Notes: a model not told the origin generated them from the letters alone. Positions 44,962-54,641 are shown, counted from the first letter of the stretch. The stretch is DNA of 64,000 nucleotides from Oleiphilus messinensis (GCF_002162375.1 NZ_CP021425.1:5382501-5446500); one strand, 5' to 3'. Translations and numbers: made by a program.

Positions 44962-45717
44962 TTAAAGCGATTGTGCTTGTGCCGTCAATTCTTGCTCTTC
45001 ACGAACCCAATAGGCTGTCGCCCCGCACACCGCGGCAGGAACCACAATCAAATTCAACACCGGTACCATCGCTGCAAAAAAAACAGGCAACCCGAAGCCA
45101 AGCGCAGTCAAACGCTTACGGGCCAGTTTTTGCTTCATTTGCGCAAATGTTTCCGCGTTATTATCAGAGGGGTAATCAACATACTGAACCGCCATCATCC
45201 ATCCCGAAAATAATAACCAAAGCAGTGCCGCCAGCAAGTTGATCACCGGAACAAACCCCAGAATGAGCAATAAAATCGCCCGGGGAAGATAATACAGAAT
45301 TTTATGAACCTCCCTGAGCAAGGATCTGGGAATAGACTTCAGAAAGGCTATCCAGCCACCTTCAACCTCAACCGGCTTTCCGGTCAGTTTCTTCTGCGTT
45401 AACTCAGACAAGTAACCATAAAATGGTGCCCCGACAAAATTCGCCAAGGCCACAAAACCATAGGCAAACAACAAGATGATAACCAGGCCATAAACAGCCC
45501 AAAGTAACCACTCTATAAAGGCCAGCCATTCTGGTAAACCTGACATGACCCAGGCTAACAAGTCAGAAAAAAAACTAGCCATTAAGGCGGAAAAGGCAAA
45601 AAATAAGAAAACGTTTAAGACAAGCGGAATAACAACAAACAATCGCAAACCGGGTTGACTGATAAGAGAAAACCCTTCGGAAAGATAACCCAATCCCTTA
45701 AAAACATTTCCAGACAC
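44962..45717 (-). CDS. cysZ: CysZ-like sulfate transporter/EI24 family
   Basis: 251 aa with four to five hydrophobic helices and the family's characteristic amphipathic stretches (FVGAPFYGYLSELTQKKLTG and YYLPRAILLLILGFVPVIN). CysZ proteins import sulfate for cysteine synthesis. It begins 3 nt after the DUF2971 gene stops, so the two are co-translated. Confidence 0.88.
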   Translation of the reverse strand: MSGNVFKGLGYLSEGFSLISQPGLRLFVVIPLVLNVFLFFAFSALMASFFSDLLAWVMSGLPEWLAFIEWLLWAVYGLVIILLFAYGFVALANFVGAPFYGYLSELTQKKLTGKPVEVEGGWIAFLKSIPRSLLREVHKILYYLPRAILLLILGFVPVINLLAALLWLLFSGWMMAVQYVDYPSDNNAETFAQMKQKLARKRLTALGFGLPVFFAAMVPVLNLIVVPAAVCGATAYWVREEQELTAQAQSL

Positions 45718-45720
45718 GTA

Positions 45721-46563
45721 TTAATCTCCTTGGAATAATGAAGGTGAAATGTCGCTGATACAGTACTCGTACCGACTTTCATCCAGCAAACATTGCTGAA
45801 TCAGCAAATGTTTATAACGCATATCATTTTTCAGAAACACCCCTAACTCCCGAACGTCGTTTGCAGATGTTGCCGGCCCTAAAATAACACGGACAATCAA
45901 ATTGACCGGAAACTTATGATAAAAACGCTCAATGTTATCTTTGCCGCGTTTTTGCCGAGCTTGCATTTTATCATTCACTGGCCTGAACAAACGCAACTCG
46001 CGTTCGTAGGCGAAACTTTCGGGACGACAGAGGGCCGGAATCAGAAAATTAGCACTATCCAGAGCAACAGGGCGATCTGCTCGGTAACTCACCTCGGTAA
46101 ACTTTTGAGGCACCCCTTGGAATGAAGCATTTTGAAAATAGTCATCCTTTCCATTGAGCTCGATCACAATACCGCACCCCCGATTACCATAATGTTGCCA
46201 AATCTGGAGATTAGTCACATCCTGAAAAAACTGGCAAACGCTGATCGTGGACAATTGCGCACGACTCAAGACTGCCGTCGGCTTGCTCTCTTTTGCAGCC
46301 AGTTTGGCAACCACCTGCTCCCGTTGTTGCATCGCCTGCTCAAGAAAATAATCGAATGAAGCCAACTCGGCGAGATGAGCAGGTAGAGACTGGTATTGTT
46401 TCCATATTTCCGCTTTGATTTCCTCTTCTGTAACCTTTCTGGACTGCGCTTGACGTACGTTTAGATTCTCGAGGAAAGGGTCATTCAGATCCTTCAAGCG
46501 AATGAAGGGTAATCTGGCATCACGAAACAGCGTCAGGAAATCCGAATTTAAATACAAAAACAC
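45721..46563 (-). CDS. DUF2971 protein
   Basis: 280 aa with the family's opening FIRLKDLNDPFLEN and a mid-region SVCQFFQDVTNLQIWQHYG, a form of the usual 'cFs...n..mW.hYg' pattern. DUF2971 proteins are common, often near defence or mobile genes, but have no proven function; nothing around this copy suggests defence. The GTG at 46563 has AAGGAGAG upstream; the TTG immediately before it is the alternative. Confidence 0.75.
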   Translation of the reverse strand: MFLYLNSDFLTLFRDARLPFIRLKDLNDPFLENLNVRQAQSRKVTEEEIKAEIWKQYQSLPAHLAELASFDYFLEQAMQQREQVVAKLAAKESKPTAVLSRAQLSTISVCQFFQDVTNLQIWQHYGNRGCGIVIELNGKDDYFQNASFQGVPQKFTEVSYRADRPVALDSANFLIPALCRPESFAYERELRLFRPVNDKMQARQKRGKDNIERFYHKFPVNLIVRVILGPATSANDVRELGVFLKNDMRYKHLLIQQCLLDESRYEYCISDISPSLFQGD

Positions 46564-46733
46564 CAACTCTCCTTACCCGTAACCGGGAAGTACGAAATAC
46601 ACGATTACTGCTGACAGAGCAGTTCACAAATCTGTGATTTATCCACGATAATAACTTAACTTTACCTGCAACGTAACTCTCGCAAAGCAACGGGCAGCGA
46701 CAACACAAAAGAACGATACTGAGCCACCAGAAA

Positions 46734-47375
46734 ATGAACATTCAAAGCCAAATAAAACCTGATATTCTGTATTTTGATGAAGATATCGTCGTCACCAATA
46801 AACCCGCCAATCGTTTATCTGTACCGGGCCGAGACCCGACACTACCGTCCAGTATGTATACGCTGACGTCCGATAGTTTCGGTGAGCTACATGTTGTCCA
46901 TCGTCTGGATTGCGAAACCTCAGGTATTATGGTGTTTGCCCGCAACAAAGAAGCGCTACGAAATCTGAGCAAACAGTTTCATGACCGGGTAACCCGAAAG
47001 CGCTATATCGCCGAAGTGTATGGAGACCCACTAAAAGCGGCGGGTACCATCGAAATCCCTTTGATTTGTGACTGGCCATTTCGCCCTCGGCAAAAAGTCG
47101 ACTATGTTTATGGTAAATATGCCTGTACTCTGTACCGCAAAATCAAACCGGGGTACGCAGGTGCACGACTGGAACTCACCCCTGTAACAGGCCGCTCCCA
47201 TCAACTAAGAGTACACATGCGAATGCTGGGGCACCCCATTCTGGGTGATGCGCTCTATGCTCATCCAGCAGCAAAGGTGCAGGCACCTCGTTTGTATTTA
47301 CATGCCAGCCAATTGGAATTCAAGCACCCAACAAATGGCACATTGCAGCGCTTTGAGTGCGCAGCACCGTTTTAA
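46734..47375 (+). CDS. RluA-family pseudouridine synthase
   Basis: 213 aa. The catalytic aspartate lies in HRLDCETSGIMVFARN, and the RSHQLRVHMRMLGHPILGD segment is conserved. No S4 domain precedes it, as in RluA and TruC themselves. The target could be 23S rRNA or tRNA. It is divergent from the DUF2971 gene and followed by the regulatory region of the large RNA. Confidence 0.9.
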   Translation: MNIQSQIKPDILYFDEDIVVTNKPANRLSVPGRDPTLPSSMYTLTSDSFGELHVVHRLDCETSGIMVFARNKEALRNLSKQFHDRVTRKRYIAEVYGDPLKAAGTIEIPLICDWPFRPRQKVDYVYGKYACTLYRKIKPGYAGARLELTPVTGRSHQLRVHMRMLGHPILGDALYAHPAAKVQAPRLYLHASQLEFKHPTNGTLQRFECAAPF

Positions 47376-47431
47376 TACCCAGCGCCATTCATGGCGAAGA
47401 CAGGACAATGTAAGACATTCGCCTTTTTTCT

Positions 47432-47449
47432 TGTGAGATATTTCCTACA
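47432..47449 (+). promoter_or_regulatory. Distal GacA/UvrY-type binding site
   Basis: TGTGAG-ATATTT-CCTACA matches the GacA/UvrY palindrome (TGTAAG-N6-CTTACA, or the E. coli form TGTGAG-N6-CTTACA) at 11 of 12 arm positions of the latter. It is centred about 200 bp before the predicted RNA start. The same 12-mer TGTGAGATATTT recurs on the minus strand at 47484-47495 with a poor second half. A GTAAGACATT direct repeat flanks the site (47410-47419 and 47455-47464). Confidence 0.65.
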
Positions 47450-47566
47450 TTTGCGTAAGACATTACCGCCACGTGCTATGCATAAATATCTCACACGAAA
47501 ACCAAGCACCCACTACCTAATTGATATTTATAGTTTTTTATTAGACATAACTGCCTAAAAAGCAAA

Positions 47567-47584
47567 TGTGCGAAATATCCCACG
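47567..47584 (+). promoter_or_regulatory. Proximal GacA/UvrY-type binding site
   Basis: TGTGCG-AAATAT-CCCACG is a looser match to the same 18-bp palindrome, centred about 64 bp before the predicted start, the distance at which GacA sites sit before rsmY/rsmZ. The likely -10 is TATATT (47628-47633), with no good -35, as expected for an activator-dependent promoter. Confidence 0.55.
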
Positions 47585-47639
47585 ATAGATGATGAATCCT
47601 GTCACAATTTCGACATGTATGAACTGCTATATTTAACTT

Positions 47640-48259
47640 CGTCAAGGATGACAGGGAAAAGGAAGCGGCACTAGGACTGTATCCTCACACGGATTAGAGG
47701 GGAAGCATGGAAAAAATGGATTTTTAGCTTAAGGGAACCCTTAACACCCCGTTAAGGCACCGCTCAAGATGAGCGAAAAGGAAATGGATTAGGAATTTCA
47801 GGGATCAGAAACTTCAGGATGATCGCGGTCAGGAAGGCTGCCAAGTCAGGACGACTACAAGGTCGGGAAGACTACAGGGTCAGGAAGACCAGCAGGGAAT
47901 TTGCGCACAAGGACGAACGGCGCACAGGGATGACAACACAAGGAAGACTGCTCAGGGATAGTGAGCATCGGGATACGGAACCTCCCCTGAAAGGATTCGG
48001 AAAAGGACTCGAGCACTGGATTGCTCGACATGACAGGGTAAAAGGAACTATACGGGCTACGGAACGGTCCAGGTAACTAACTCTCCCCCCACGATTGAGT
48101 TAATTTCAACGTCGACCATGGATTATATCGGGGTTGCGGAAAGCCTCGATGCCAGGAAGCGAACAAAGAAAACCGGACACGGGACGGATACCCGCTCAAG
48201 GATGATAAAGACCTATTCCAAATAAGGGTGGCCTACTATCGGGTTACCCTCTTATTTTT
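47640..48259 (+). ncRNA. CsrB/RsmZ-like RNA, unusually long
   Basis: About 620 nt with roughly 38 GGA triplets on the plus strand against about five on the minus strand (about nine expected by chance). Many are in the CsrA-binding form AGGA or GGGA. Several sit in hairpin loops: TCGAGCA-CTGGAT-TGCTCGA (48009-48028), GGTC-AGGAA-GACC and GCTCA-GGGATAG-TGAGC. An intrinsic terminator ends it and GacA-type sites precede it. No convincing reading frame exists inside. The RNA should titrate CsrA/RsmA. E. coli CsrB is 369 nt with about 22 sites, so this is notably larger. The exact 5' end is inferred. Confidence 0.8.
48221..48259 (+). terminator. Rho-independent terminator of the CsrB-like RNA
   Basis: AATAAGGGT (48221-48229) pairs with ACCCTCTTATT (48246-48256) with a two-base bulge, followed by a run of Ts (48255-48260). 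The 3' arm overlaps the stop codon of the convergent methyltransferase gene, so the structure may also end that transcript. Confidence 0.75.
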
Positions 48260-49025
48260 TCTCTCCAGCACAATAAATCCTGACCCGGTTAAACTCCTCA
48301 AACTCATTCAAGTCTGGCCAGGTTCGGCAGGTATATACCTCTTGCAATTCATAGCCCGGCGCACTTAAATTTTTGATTCGGGAGTCAGCTAATACAACCT
48401 GTTGCGCACGGGAACAAAATGCATCCAGAAATGTCAGATTTTCCCGGTCATACAACACATCTGCTGCCAAAATAACATCAATTTCCCCCTGCACTTTGAA
48501 AAAATCACATTCGGTTTTCAGTGATACGCCATTTAATGCCGCATTCACTTTCGCGGCCAATAATGCATCCTGATCCAAATCACATGCAATGACTTCAGCG
48601 GCCCCTGCCAGTGCAGCAGCGATACCCGCAACTCCGGATCCTGCACCAAAATCAAGACAACGGCGCCCCCTCACCCACTCTGGATGATCCATTATGTAGG
48701 ATGCCAAAGCTTGTCCACTGGCCCAACAGAACGACCAATAGGCGGGCTCGGCAACAACGGCCTGAGCCTCATCATGAGTGAGCGGGCCATGCATGACATC
48801 CGGATCAAACAAATAGAGACTCAATTGAGGACACCCTGGCAGGGAATACGGTTTCAAATCCGCTCTCGGCAGTGTAACGCGAATCGCATCCAACAAAAGC
48901 GACAGATCTGTTTTTGCTTCAGTTTGTCTGAATTCCCCAACCACGCCGTGACTACCCCTAAGAATTAATATTGCGCAACACAAGCCCGGCACCTTAACGT
49001 ATTCACGGTGGGAGCTCAACACCAC
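48252..49025 (-). CDS. Protein-lysine/small-molecule methyltransferase, ETFKMT-like
   Basis: SAM-dependent class I methyltransferase. Motif I is LDFGAGSGVAGIAAALAGA, followed by VIACDLDQDALLAAKVN and a post-motif DVILAADVLYD. The domain resembles the nicotinamide N-methyltransferase-like/METTL20 group, whose members modify proteins. The N-terminal 28 residues from the GTG at 49025 look unlike the family; a GTG about residue 28 is an equally good start. The stop lies inside the RNA terminator. Confidence 0.78.
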   Translation of the reverse strand: MVLSSHREYVKVPGLCCAILILRGSHGVVGEFRQTEAKTDLSLLLDAIRVTLPRADLKPYSLPGCPQLSLYLFDPDVMHGPLTHDEAQAVVAEPAYWSFCWASGQALASYIMDHPEWVRGRRCLDFGAGSGVAGIAAALAGAAEVIACDLDQDALLAAKVNAALNGVSLKTECDFFKVQGEIDVILAADVLYDRENLTFLDAFCSRAQQVVLADSRIKNLSAPGYELQEVYTCRTWPDLNEFEEFNRVRIYCAGEKK

Positions 49026-49354
49026 CGAGCACCTTACATCATTCGAGGGCTTCGCTTGGCAATCAGGAAAAACCGTGCTAAAAACACAGTACTCGCATAA
49101 ATCAGCTACTTAAAAAAAAATCAGCACAACGAAACGTCACTACAAATGCATTAACAAACGCTCTAACGAAACGCATTAAAAATTACTCGCCAGAAAAAAG
49201 GCGGACAAAAAAGCCCGAGTCACGGAAAATAACTGCCAATTTCCCAGCCCTCCTTGCAATTGCGCCGATGATGCAACACCGTAAGGCATTTGCAAAATTC
49301 TGGCGGGATAATTTCCCGTGACCACAATCATCTCCACAAAGACAAGGATACAAT

Positions 49355-50197
49355 ATGGATAATCTTCTTTCCGATGGCCAAAAACAAGTTGGTGAATTCA
49401 GTGACTGGATCACAGGAATGGTTATGGACTACGGTCCGGGCTTATTACTTGCGATCATTACACTCATTATCGGGCTTTGGCTAATCAATCGCCTCATCAA
49501 CCTGCTCGATAAGTCAATGACGGCTAAAGTTGAACCAACGTTGTTGAAATTCCTGCACAGCCTCTGCTCAATTGGCCTGAAAGTACTGTTGCTGATCTCT
49601 GTCGCGGCGATGGTCGGTATCGAAACCACATCATTCATCGCCGTACTCGGTGCAGCGGGTCTTGCAGTGGGCTTGGCGTTGCAGGGGAGCCTGGCAAACT
49701 TTGCCGGAGGCGCACTCATTCTTTTCTTCAAACCCTTCAAAGTAGGTGATTCAATCAAGGCTCAAGGTTTTGCCGGTGTAGTACGCGAAATCCAGATTTT
49801 CAATACAATTATCACCACTTTCGACAATCAACGTGTCATCATACCGAATGCGCTGCTGTCGAATGGCTGCCTGGTCAATGTCAATGTCGAAAGCACCCGG
49901 CGCGTCGATATGGTTTTTGGCATCAGTTACGACGATGACATCAAAAAAGCCAAAGAAATTTTGAACCGGCTTGTCGAGGCTGATGAGCGAATTCTGAAAG
50001 ATCCAGCACCGGTCATCGCACTTTCCGAACTGGCGGACAGCTCTGTAAACTTTGCGGTTCGCACTTGGGTTAAAACACCGGATTACTGGGCGGTTTATTT
50101 TGCGATGCATGAAAATGTCAAACTGACATTCGATGCTGAAGATATTAGCATCCCGTACCCGCAGCGGGATGTACACGTCTACAATGAACAAAAATAA
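49355..50197 (+). CDS. mscS: Small-conductance mechanosensitive channel
   Basis: 280 aa, three N-terminal transmembrane helices (about 24-115) with the glycine/alanine-rich pore helix GAAGLAVGLALQGSLANFAGG, then the cytoplasmic beta and alpha/beta vestibule domains (FKVGDSIKAQGFAGVVREI; VVIPNALLSNG-like). Relieves turgor on osmotic down-shock. AAGGAT precedes the ATG. The 329-bp gap upstream (49026-49354) is A/T-rich and shows nothing else I recognise. Confidence 0.95.
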   Translation: MDNLLSDGQKQVGEFSDWITGMVMDYGPGLLLAIITLIIGLWLINRLINLLDKSMTAKVEPTLLKFLHSLCSIGLKVLLLISVAAMVGIETTSFIAVLGAAGLAVGLALQGSLANFAGGALILFFKPFKVGDSIKAQGFAGVVREIQIFNTIITTFDNQRVIIPNALLSNGCLVNVNVESTRRVDMVFGISYDDDIKKAKEILNRLVEADERILKDPAPVIALSELADSSVNFAVRTWVKTPDYWAVYFAMHENVKLTFDAEDISIPYPQRDVHVYNEQK

Positions 50198-50262
50198 GCC
50201 AGGCCAATTTCAATATCGAAAGTCGTAATCGTACAATACGATGCTTGAAACCGGCCACCAAG

Positions 50263-50289
50263 CTGGAGCTTCGAAAACAGAAGCTCCAG
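50263..50289 (+). repeat. 10-bp hairpin downstream of mscS
   Basis: CTGGAGCTTC (50263-50272) and GAAGCTCCAG (50280-50289) are exact reverse complements around a 7-nt loop. No T-run follows, so it may be a Rho-linked or bidirectional terminator. A repeated AACCGGCCAC flanks the structure. The rest of 50198-50574 contains no gene I can support. Confidence 0.55.
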
Positions 50290-50574
50290 TCTAACATAAC
50301 AATTCTAAGAACCGGCCACTAGAATCGAACGCCTGGATGCGGCGATGCACACAGGGCTCGGCAGTTCAAATAAATCGCTCAATACCTTAAAATTCATACA
50401 TAATTCACATTATCGTTACAAATCCCTACTTCTTTAATTCGGCATGCTGTTCTAATCTTAACTTTAGAGCAACTGAAACTTCAGGAAAGTCCCACCGGGC
50501 CGATCACAAAGTAAAGTTGAAATGAAACGGCGCAAGGAACATCCTGAAATACTGTCTACATTGAGGAGTTGTCT

Positions 50575-51102
50575 ATGCCCGTACAACAGCTTAAAGAGTA
50601 CCTTGACGAGCAACAAATTCGTTATGTATCAGTGCAGCATTCTCCAGCTTTCACGGCACAGGAGATTGCACACAGCGCACATATTCGTGGTGACCGACTG
50701 GCAAAAACCGTTATCATTGATATCGATGGAAAAATGGCAATGGTGGTACTGCCAGCCTCTTATAGAATACGTTGGGACAAATTCATGAATGCCATGGGAA
50801 CGGACTTCATTGAACTTGCAGACGAAGATGAGTTTAAAGATGCATTCCCGGGCTGCGAAGTTGGCGCCATGCCACCCTTCGGTAATCTATATAGCATGAA
50901 TATATACCTATGCGACGCGCTTGCGCAGCACGAAGAAATTGCCTTCAGTGCAGGCACCCACAGCGAAACCATTAAAATGAGTTATCAGGACTACATATCA
51001 CTGGCCTGCCCTGTGATTTTAAGTGAAGGTTTCGCCAAACCTGAGTGTAAAAAGAAAACACCAAGCTGGCTGATGGCACAGCGAACAGCAAAAATCGCAT
51101 AA
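50575..51102 (+). CDS. YbaK/aminoacyl-tRNA deacylase-like protein
   Basis: 175 aa with a YbaK/ProX editing domain: KEYLDEQQIRYVSVQHSPAFTAQEIA, then the lysine of RLAKTVII and the GAMPPFG loop of the active pocket. Members hydrolyse mischarged aminoacyl-tRNA in trans. The extra C-terminal tail (KPECKKKTPSWLM) is unusual. ATG 50575 has GAGGAG 7 nt upstream. Confidence 0.85.
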   Translation: MPVQQLKEYLDEQQIRYVSVQHSPAFTAQEIAHSAHIRGDRLAKTVIIDIDGKMAMVVLPASYRIRWDKFMNAMGTDFIELADEDEFKDAFPGCEVGAMPPFGNLYSMNIYLCDALAQHEEIAFSAGTHSETIKMSYQDYISLACPVILSEGFAKPECKKKTPSWLMAQRTAKIA

Positions 51103-51192
51103 ACACGAGAAATTTGGAAGGAACGACTTGCCCCCAAAACGGAATCCAGTAAACGCGTTTTGGGGGTAGTTGCCAGATCTTGGCAACTGTCC

Positions 51193-52668
51193 CTATGGTA
51201 GCGTCAGATAGTAGCTACGACCATCACGCTCGATTCGCAATAATATCGCCTCAGCCCCCCGCACCGCACGCTTTAATTGCTCAACGTTTCGGACTCGAAC
51301 ACGGTTTGCTGCCACAATCAAATCCCCCTGTAGTAATCCTTGCTCCCGAGCGGGCCCAGTGTCCGAACTCGAAATTTCAACAGCAACAGATTCCGGCCCA
51401 TTTTTCAGGTGGTAGTCCCGCAACGCCAAACCGGTCAGCATAGCATGTACTTCTGCACCGTTCATCACGTTGGCCTGCGCAGACTTCAGCTCAGCCACAA
51501 TCGTCATTTCAACGCCATTACGGACAACTCGAAAATTAACCGGCCTGCCTACAGCCGCGAGGCCAATCCGGTTATTCAAATCCTGGGCAGATGACACGCT
51601 ACGACCATTCATTGCCAACACAACATCACCCGCCTGAAAACCAGCTTCCGCAGCAGGCATATCGGCAAGCACACGCGTCACCAAAACACCACGCACACTC
51701 GTCAGCTGGAACGCTTCTGCGAGCTTTGGTGTCACATCCTGGAACAACAGACCTAACTGTCCTCTGCGCACCTCACCATAGGCAATAAGCTGGTCGAGCA
51801 CATTCAATGCGATTTCTGTAGGTATCGCAAAGCCAATGCCCACATTCCCCCCTGCAGGCGCAATAATCGCAGAATTTATGCCAACAAGTTCTCCTCTCAA
51901 ATTAATCAGCGCCCCCCCTGAATTCCCCGGATTTATTGAAGCATCGGTTTGTATAAAATCCTCATAACCGTAGATGCCCAGCCCGCTTCGACCTAATGCG
52001 CTGACAATACCTGAGGTTACAGTCTGGCCAAGACCAAACGGGTTGCCAATGGCGACCACAAAATCCCCCACCTCCAGACTCGAAGAGGTTGTCGTCGGTA
52101 GCAGCGCGAGATGTTGCGCCTGAATTCGCAAAACTGCAATATCAACCGATTCATCTGACCCCAACAGGGTTGCGCTCAATTCCTGGCCGTCCTGCAAAGT
52201 CACCGTGATGTCGTCCGCTTGATCAATCACATGATGATTCGTTAACACATAACCTACAACACCACCGTTTTGCGACTCTGTGCGAACGATTACCCCTGAG
52301 CCCGCACTCTGCGGTCGTCGCTCCGGAGTTTGATTTCGTTGCTTGAATAACCGGTCGGGAACATTAAAAAAGCGTCGAAAGAATGGGTCGTCCAACAAAG
52401 GGTTAATCCGCCGGACCTGGGTAAAGGTCGCAATATTCACCACCGCAGGCGTAGCCTGTTTTAATATAGGTGCCAGTGAGGGCACCGGCTTACCTGCGAC
52501 TTGATCCGGTATCGCCGCCCAGCTTCGTGAAGGCATTATTAACCCAAATATCAATACTGTCAGACCAAGTAACACCACCATTACGGTGACACGACTTTCC
52601 CGATTCAGGTTTCCGGCGTAACATTTCACAACATAGGCCTCGTCAAAGTTATTTGTCTGTTTCCGCAT
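51193..52668 (-). CDS. HtrA/DegP-family serine protease with two PDZ domains
   Basis: About 491 aa. A hydrophobic signal segment ends in SWAA, followed by a trypsin-like domain with catalytic histidine in TNHHVID, aspartate in VDIAVLRI and serine in NPGNSGG. Two PDZ domains follow (GLLFQDVTPKLAEAF and the final GLLQGDLIVAANRVRV). It should degrade misfolded periplasmic proteins (DegP/DegQ type). The N-terminus is uncertain: ATG 52668 gives an unusually long pre-signal stretch, while ATG 52581 would give a normal 22-residue signal peptide but has a poor ribosome site. Confidence 0.88.
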   Translation of the reverse strand: MRKQTNNFDEAYVVKCYAGNLNRESRVTVMVVLLGLTVLIFGLIMPSRSWAAIPDQVAGKPVPSLAPILKQATPAVVNIATFTQVRRINPLLDDPFFRRFFNVPDRLFKQRNQTPERRPQSAGSGVIVRTESQNGGVVGYVLTNHHVIDQADDITVTLQDGQELSATLLGSDESVDIAVLRIQAQHLALLPTTTSSSLEVGDFVVAIGNPFGLGQTVTSGIVSALGRSGLGIYGYEDFIQTDASINPGNSGGALINLRGELVGINSAIIAPAGGNVGIGFAIPTEIALNVLDQLIAYGEVRRGQLGLLFQDVTPKLAEAFQLTSVRGVLVTRVLADMPAAEAGFQAGDVVLAMNGRSVSSAQDLNNRIGLAAVGRPVNFRVVRNGVEMTIVAELKSAQANVMNGAEVHAMLTGLALRDYHLKNGPESVAVEISSSDTGPAREQGLLQGDLIVAANRVRVRNVEQLKRAVRGAEAILLRIERDGRSYYLTLP

Positions 52669-52899
52669 CCAATTAAAGCCGGTGATCAGGCTCAATATCC
52701 CGCTACGAATGCTTAAGAAGAGTTATAAGGACATTGCAAATTTAAACAACTTACAGCAATTTAATCTTGATTCGCTTGATACTGACGTCATTCGTGATCG
52801 CTTCGGCAACAGTCAGGTGTTTTAGCGAATACTAAACGTCTATAATGCGCGAAGGCATGCCCATTTCACAAAGCTTAAAACGAGATTTTCAAACCCACT

Positions 52900-54261
52900 A
52901 TGAATAATCCTTCTCCTGCACCTTCGGTAAACAATTTCGATATTATCATTGTTGGCGCCGGGATGGTTGGTTCAGCACTGGCTTGCGGACTTGCAGACGC
53001 AGGTTATCAAGTTGCCTTGGTCGACCAACGTCCGGCCCCGGATTATGAACCCGATGCCCCTCCCCATATCCGCGTTTCTGCACTCAGTTACGCCAGCGAA
53101 TTATTTTTAAGAACATTGGGAGCATGGGACGAAATTGAAAAAATGCGGGCAGCGGAATACAAGCGCCTCGCGGTATGGGAAAAGCTCGATAACCTGGAGC
53201 TGAAATTTGGCCAGAAAAGGCTTAATAAAACCGAATTCAATGCCAGCGAGGTCAACAAGAGCCACCTGGGCTTTATTGTGGAAAATGACATCACTCAATT
53301 AGCCCTGCACAGAGCGTTCGCACAACGACCCGGGGTACAATTCATTTGCCCGTTTAAAATCCGCAGCATTACCCTCGCAGAAGATTTTGTGCGTGCCGAA
53401 AGCGAAGATGAGGTACTTCAGGCCAAGCTCATTATCGGCGCAGATGGAGCCCAGTCACTCGTACGCCAGAGTAGTCACATCCCGCTCAGTGCCAGCCAAT
53501 ATGATCAGCATGCCATGGTGATCACAATTCGCTATGAGGGCAAACAGCAAGACATTACCTGGCAAGCTTTTACGCCGACAGGTCCAGTGGCTTTTTTGCC
53601 GTTACCGGATATCGATGGCAGTCACTTCGCCTCATTGGTCTGGTATGACAGTCCAGAAACGATTTCTCAATTGATGAAGCTGTCCAGCGATGAGTTGGTA
53701 CAGCAGATTAATGCCAAGTATCCTGAAGAACTTCCGGAAATCCTGGACATTGTCGAACGAGGCCGCTTCCCCCTGACTCGGCAACATGCAAAGCGCTACG
53801 TCGCACCGAGGGTTGCGCTGGCGGGGGATTCAGCCCACACGATCAATCCACTGGCCGGCCAGGGGGTCAATCTCGGGTTTCAGGATGCGGAAGCTTTGAT
53901 TGGCGTACTGTCTCAGACGCATGCCCAGGGACAAGACCCCGGACTGATCAATATACTCAAGAATTATGAAGACCTACGCCGGAACCACAATGCCCTGATG
54001 ATGACCGCAATGGATGTTTTTTACCACAGTTTCAGCAACCAGATCCCGCCACTTAAACTGCTCAGAAACCTGGGGTTACATCTTGCCGACCGGGCTCCAT
54101 TTGCAAAAAAGGAAGTACTCAAGTTTGCCATGGGGCTTCAGACCCAGCAAAAAATACCGGGTGCCGACTTTAACTGGCGTGACCTTAAACTGCCCGCCCC
54201 ACCGTTACCCAAATCATTGCCCCGCTTGCCGTTGCCACCGTTTTTGCAACGAAAAAAATAA
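52900..54261 (+). CDS. Ubiquinone biosynthesis hydroxylase, UbiH/UbiF/VisC family
   Basis: FAD-dependent monooxygenase, 453 aa. Dinucleotide-binding [19 protein letters not shown], the RVSALSYAS segment of the UbiH/COQ6 family, IIGADGAQS and the FAD-contact [20 protein letters not shown] are all present. It hydroxylates the ubiquinone ring; which carbon cannot be told from sequence reading. The histidine-triad protein gene follows after 29 bp. Confidence 0.9.
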   Translation: MNNPSPAPSVNNFDIIIVGAGMVGSALACGLADAGYQVALVDQRPAPDYEPDAPPHIRVSALSYASELFLRTLGAWDEIEKMRAAEYKRLAVWEKLDNLELKFGQKRLNKTEFNASEVNKSHLGFIVENDITQLALHRAFAQRPGVQFICPFKIRSITLAEDFVRAESEDEVLQAKLIIGADGAQSLVRQSSHIPLSASQYDQHAMVITIRYEGKQQDITWQAFTPTGPVAFLPLPDIDGSHFASLVWYDSPETISQLMKLSSDELVQQINAKYPEELPEILDIVERGRFPLTRQHAKRYVAPRVALAGDSAHTINPLAGQGVNLGFQDAEALIGVLSQTHAQGQDPGLINILKNYEDLRRNHNALMMTAMDVFYHSFSNQIPPLKLLRNLGLHLADRAPFAKKEVLKFAMGLQTQQKIPGADFNWRDLKLPAPPLPKSLPRLPLPPFLQRKK

Positions 54262-54290
54262 GTATTATCAATCACTATGGAGCTCACACA

Positions 54291-54641
54291 ATGGCCGATA
54301 CCATCTTCAAGAAAATAATTGATCGGGAGATACCTGCAGACATCGTTTACGAAGATCAACAATGCCTTGCATTCAAGGATATCAACCCCCAGGCCCCGAT
54401 TCACCTGTTGATTATCCCTAAAAAAGAAATTGCCACAGTAAACGATATAGAAGCCGCAGACGCCGCTGTGGTCGGCCACCTGTTTTACGTCGCGGCCAAG
54501 CTGGCAAAGGAGCTGGGTGTTGCCGATGATGGCTACCGCACGGTTATTAATTGCAACAAACACGGTGGCCAGGAGGTGTACCACCTTCACGTACACTTAC
54601 TAGCAGGCAAGCCACTGGGGTGGCCACCTTACGCCCCCTAA
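54291..54641 (+). CDS. hinT: HIT-family nucleotide hydrolase, HinT-like
   Basis: 116 aa with the histidine triad [11 protein letters not shown] and upstream [15 protein letters not shown]. It hydrolyses adenosine phosphoramidates. GGAG lies 9 nt before the ATG. The length and order fit the standard bacterial HinT. Confidence 0.92.
   Translation: MADTIFKKIIDREIPADIVYEDQQCLAFKDINPQAPIHLLIIPKKEIATVNDIEAADAAVVGHLFYVAAKLAKELGVADDGYRTVINCNKHGGQEVYHLHVHLLAGKPLGWPPYAP

Noticed and set aside
45721-46563. DUF2971 gene as part of a defence island
   Set aside because: It is co-translated with cysZ and surrounded by housekeeping genes; nothing else nearby is defence-related.
47819-48076. 85-codon open frame inside the GGA-rich region
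   Set aside because: The arginine/lysine/glycine-rich product is what GGA repeats give by translation; there is no good ribosome site, and the RNA explanation accounts for the composition.
48061-48120. Early terminator that would split the GGA-rich RNA in two
   Set aside because: TAACTC/GAGTTA can pair but no T-run follows, and GGA motifs continue on the far side.
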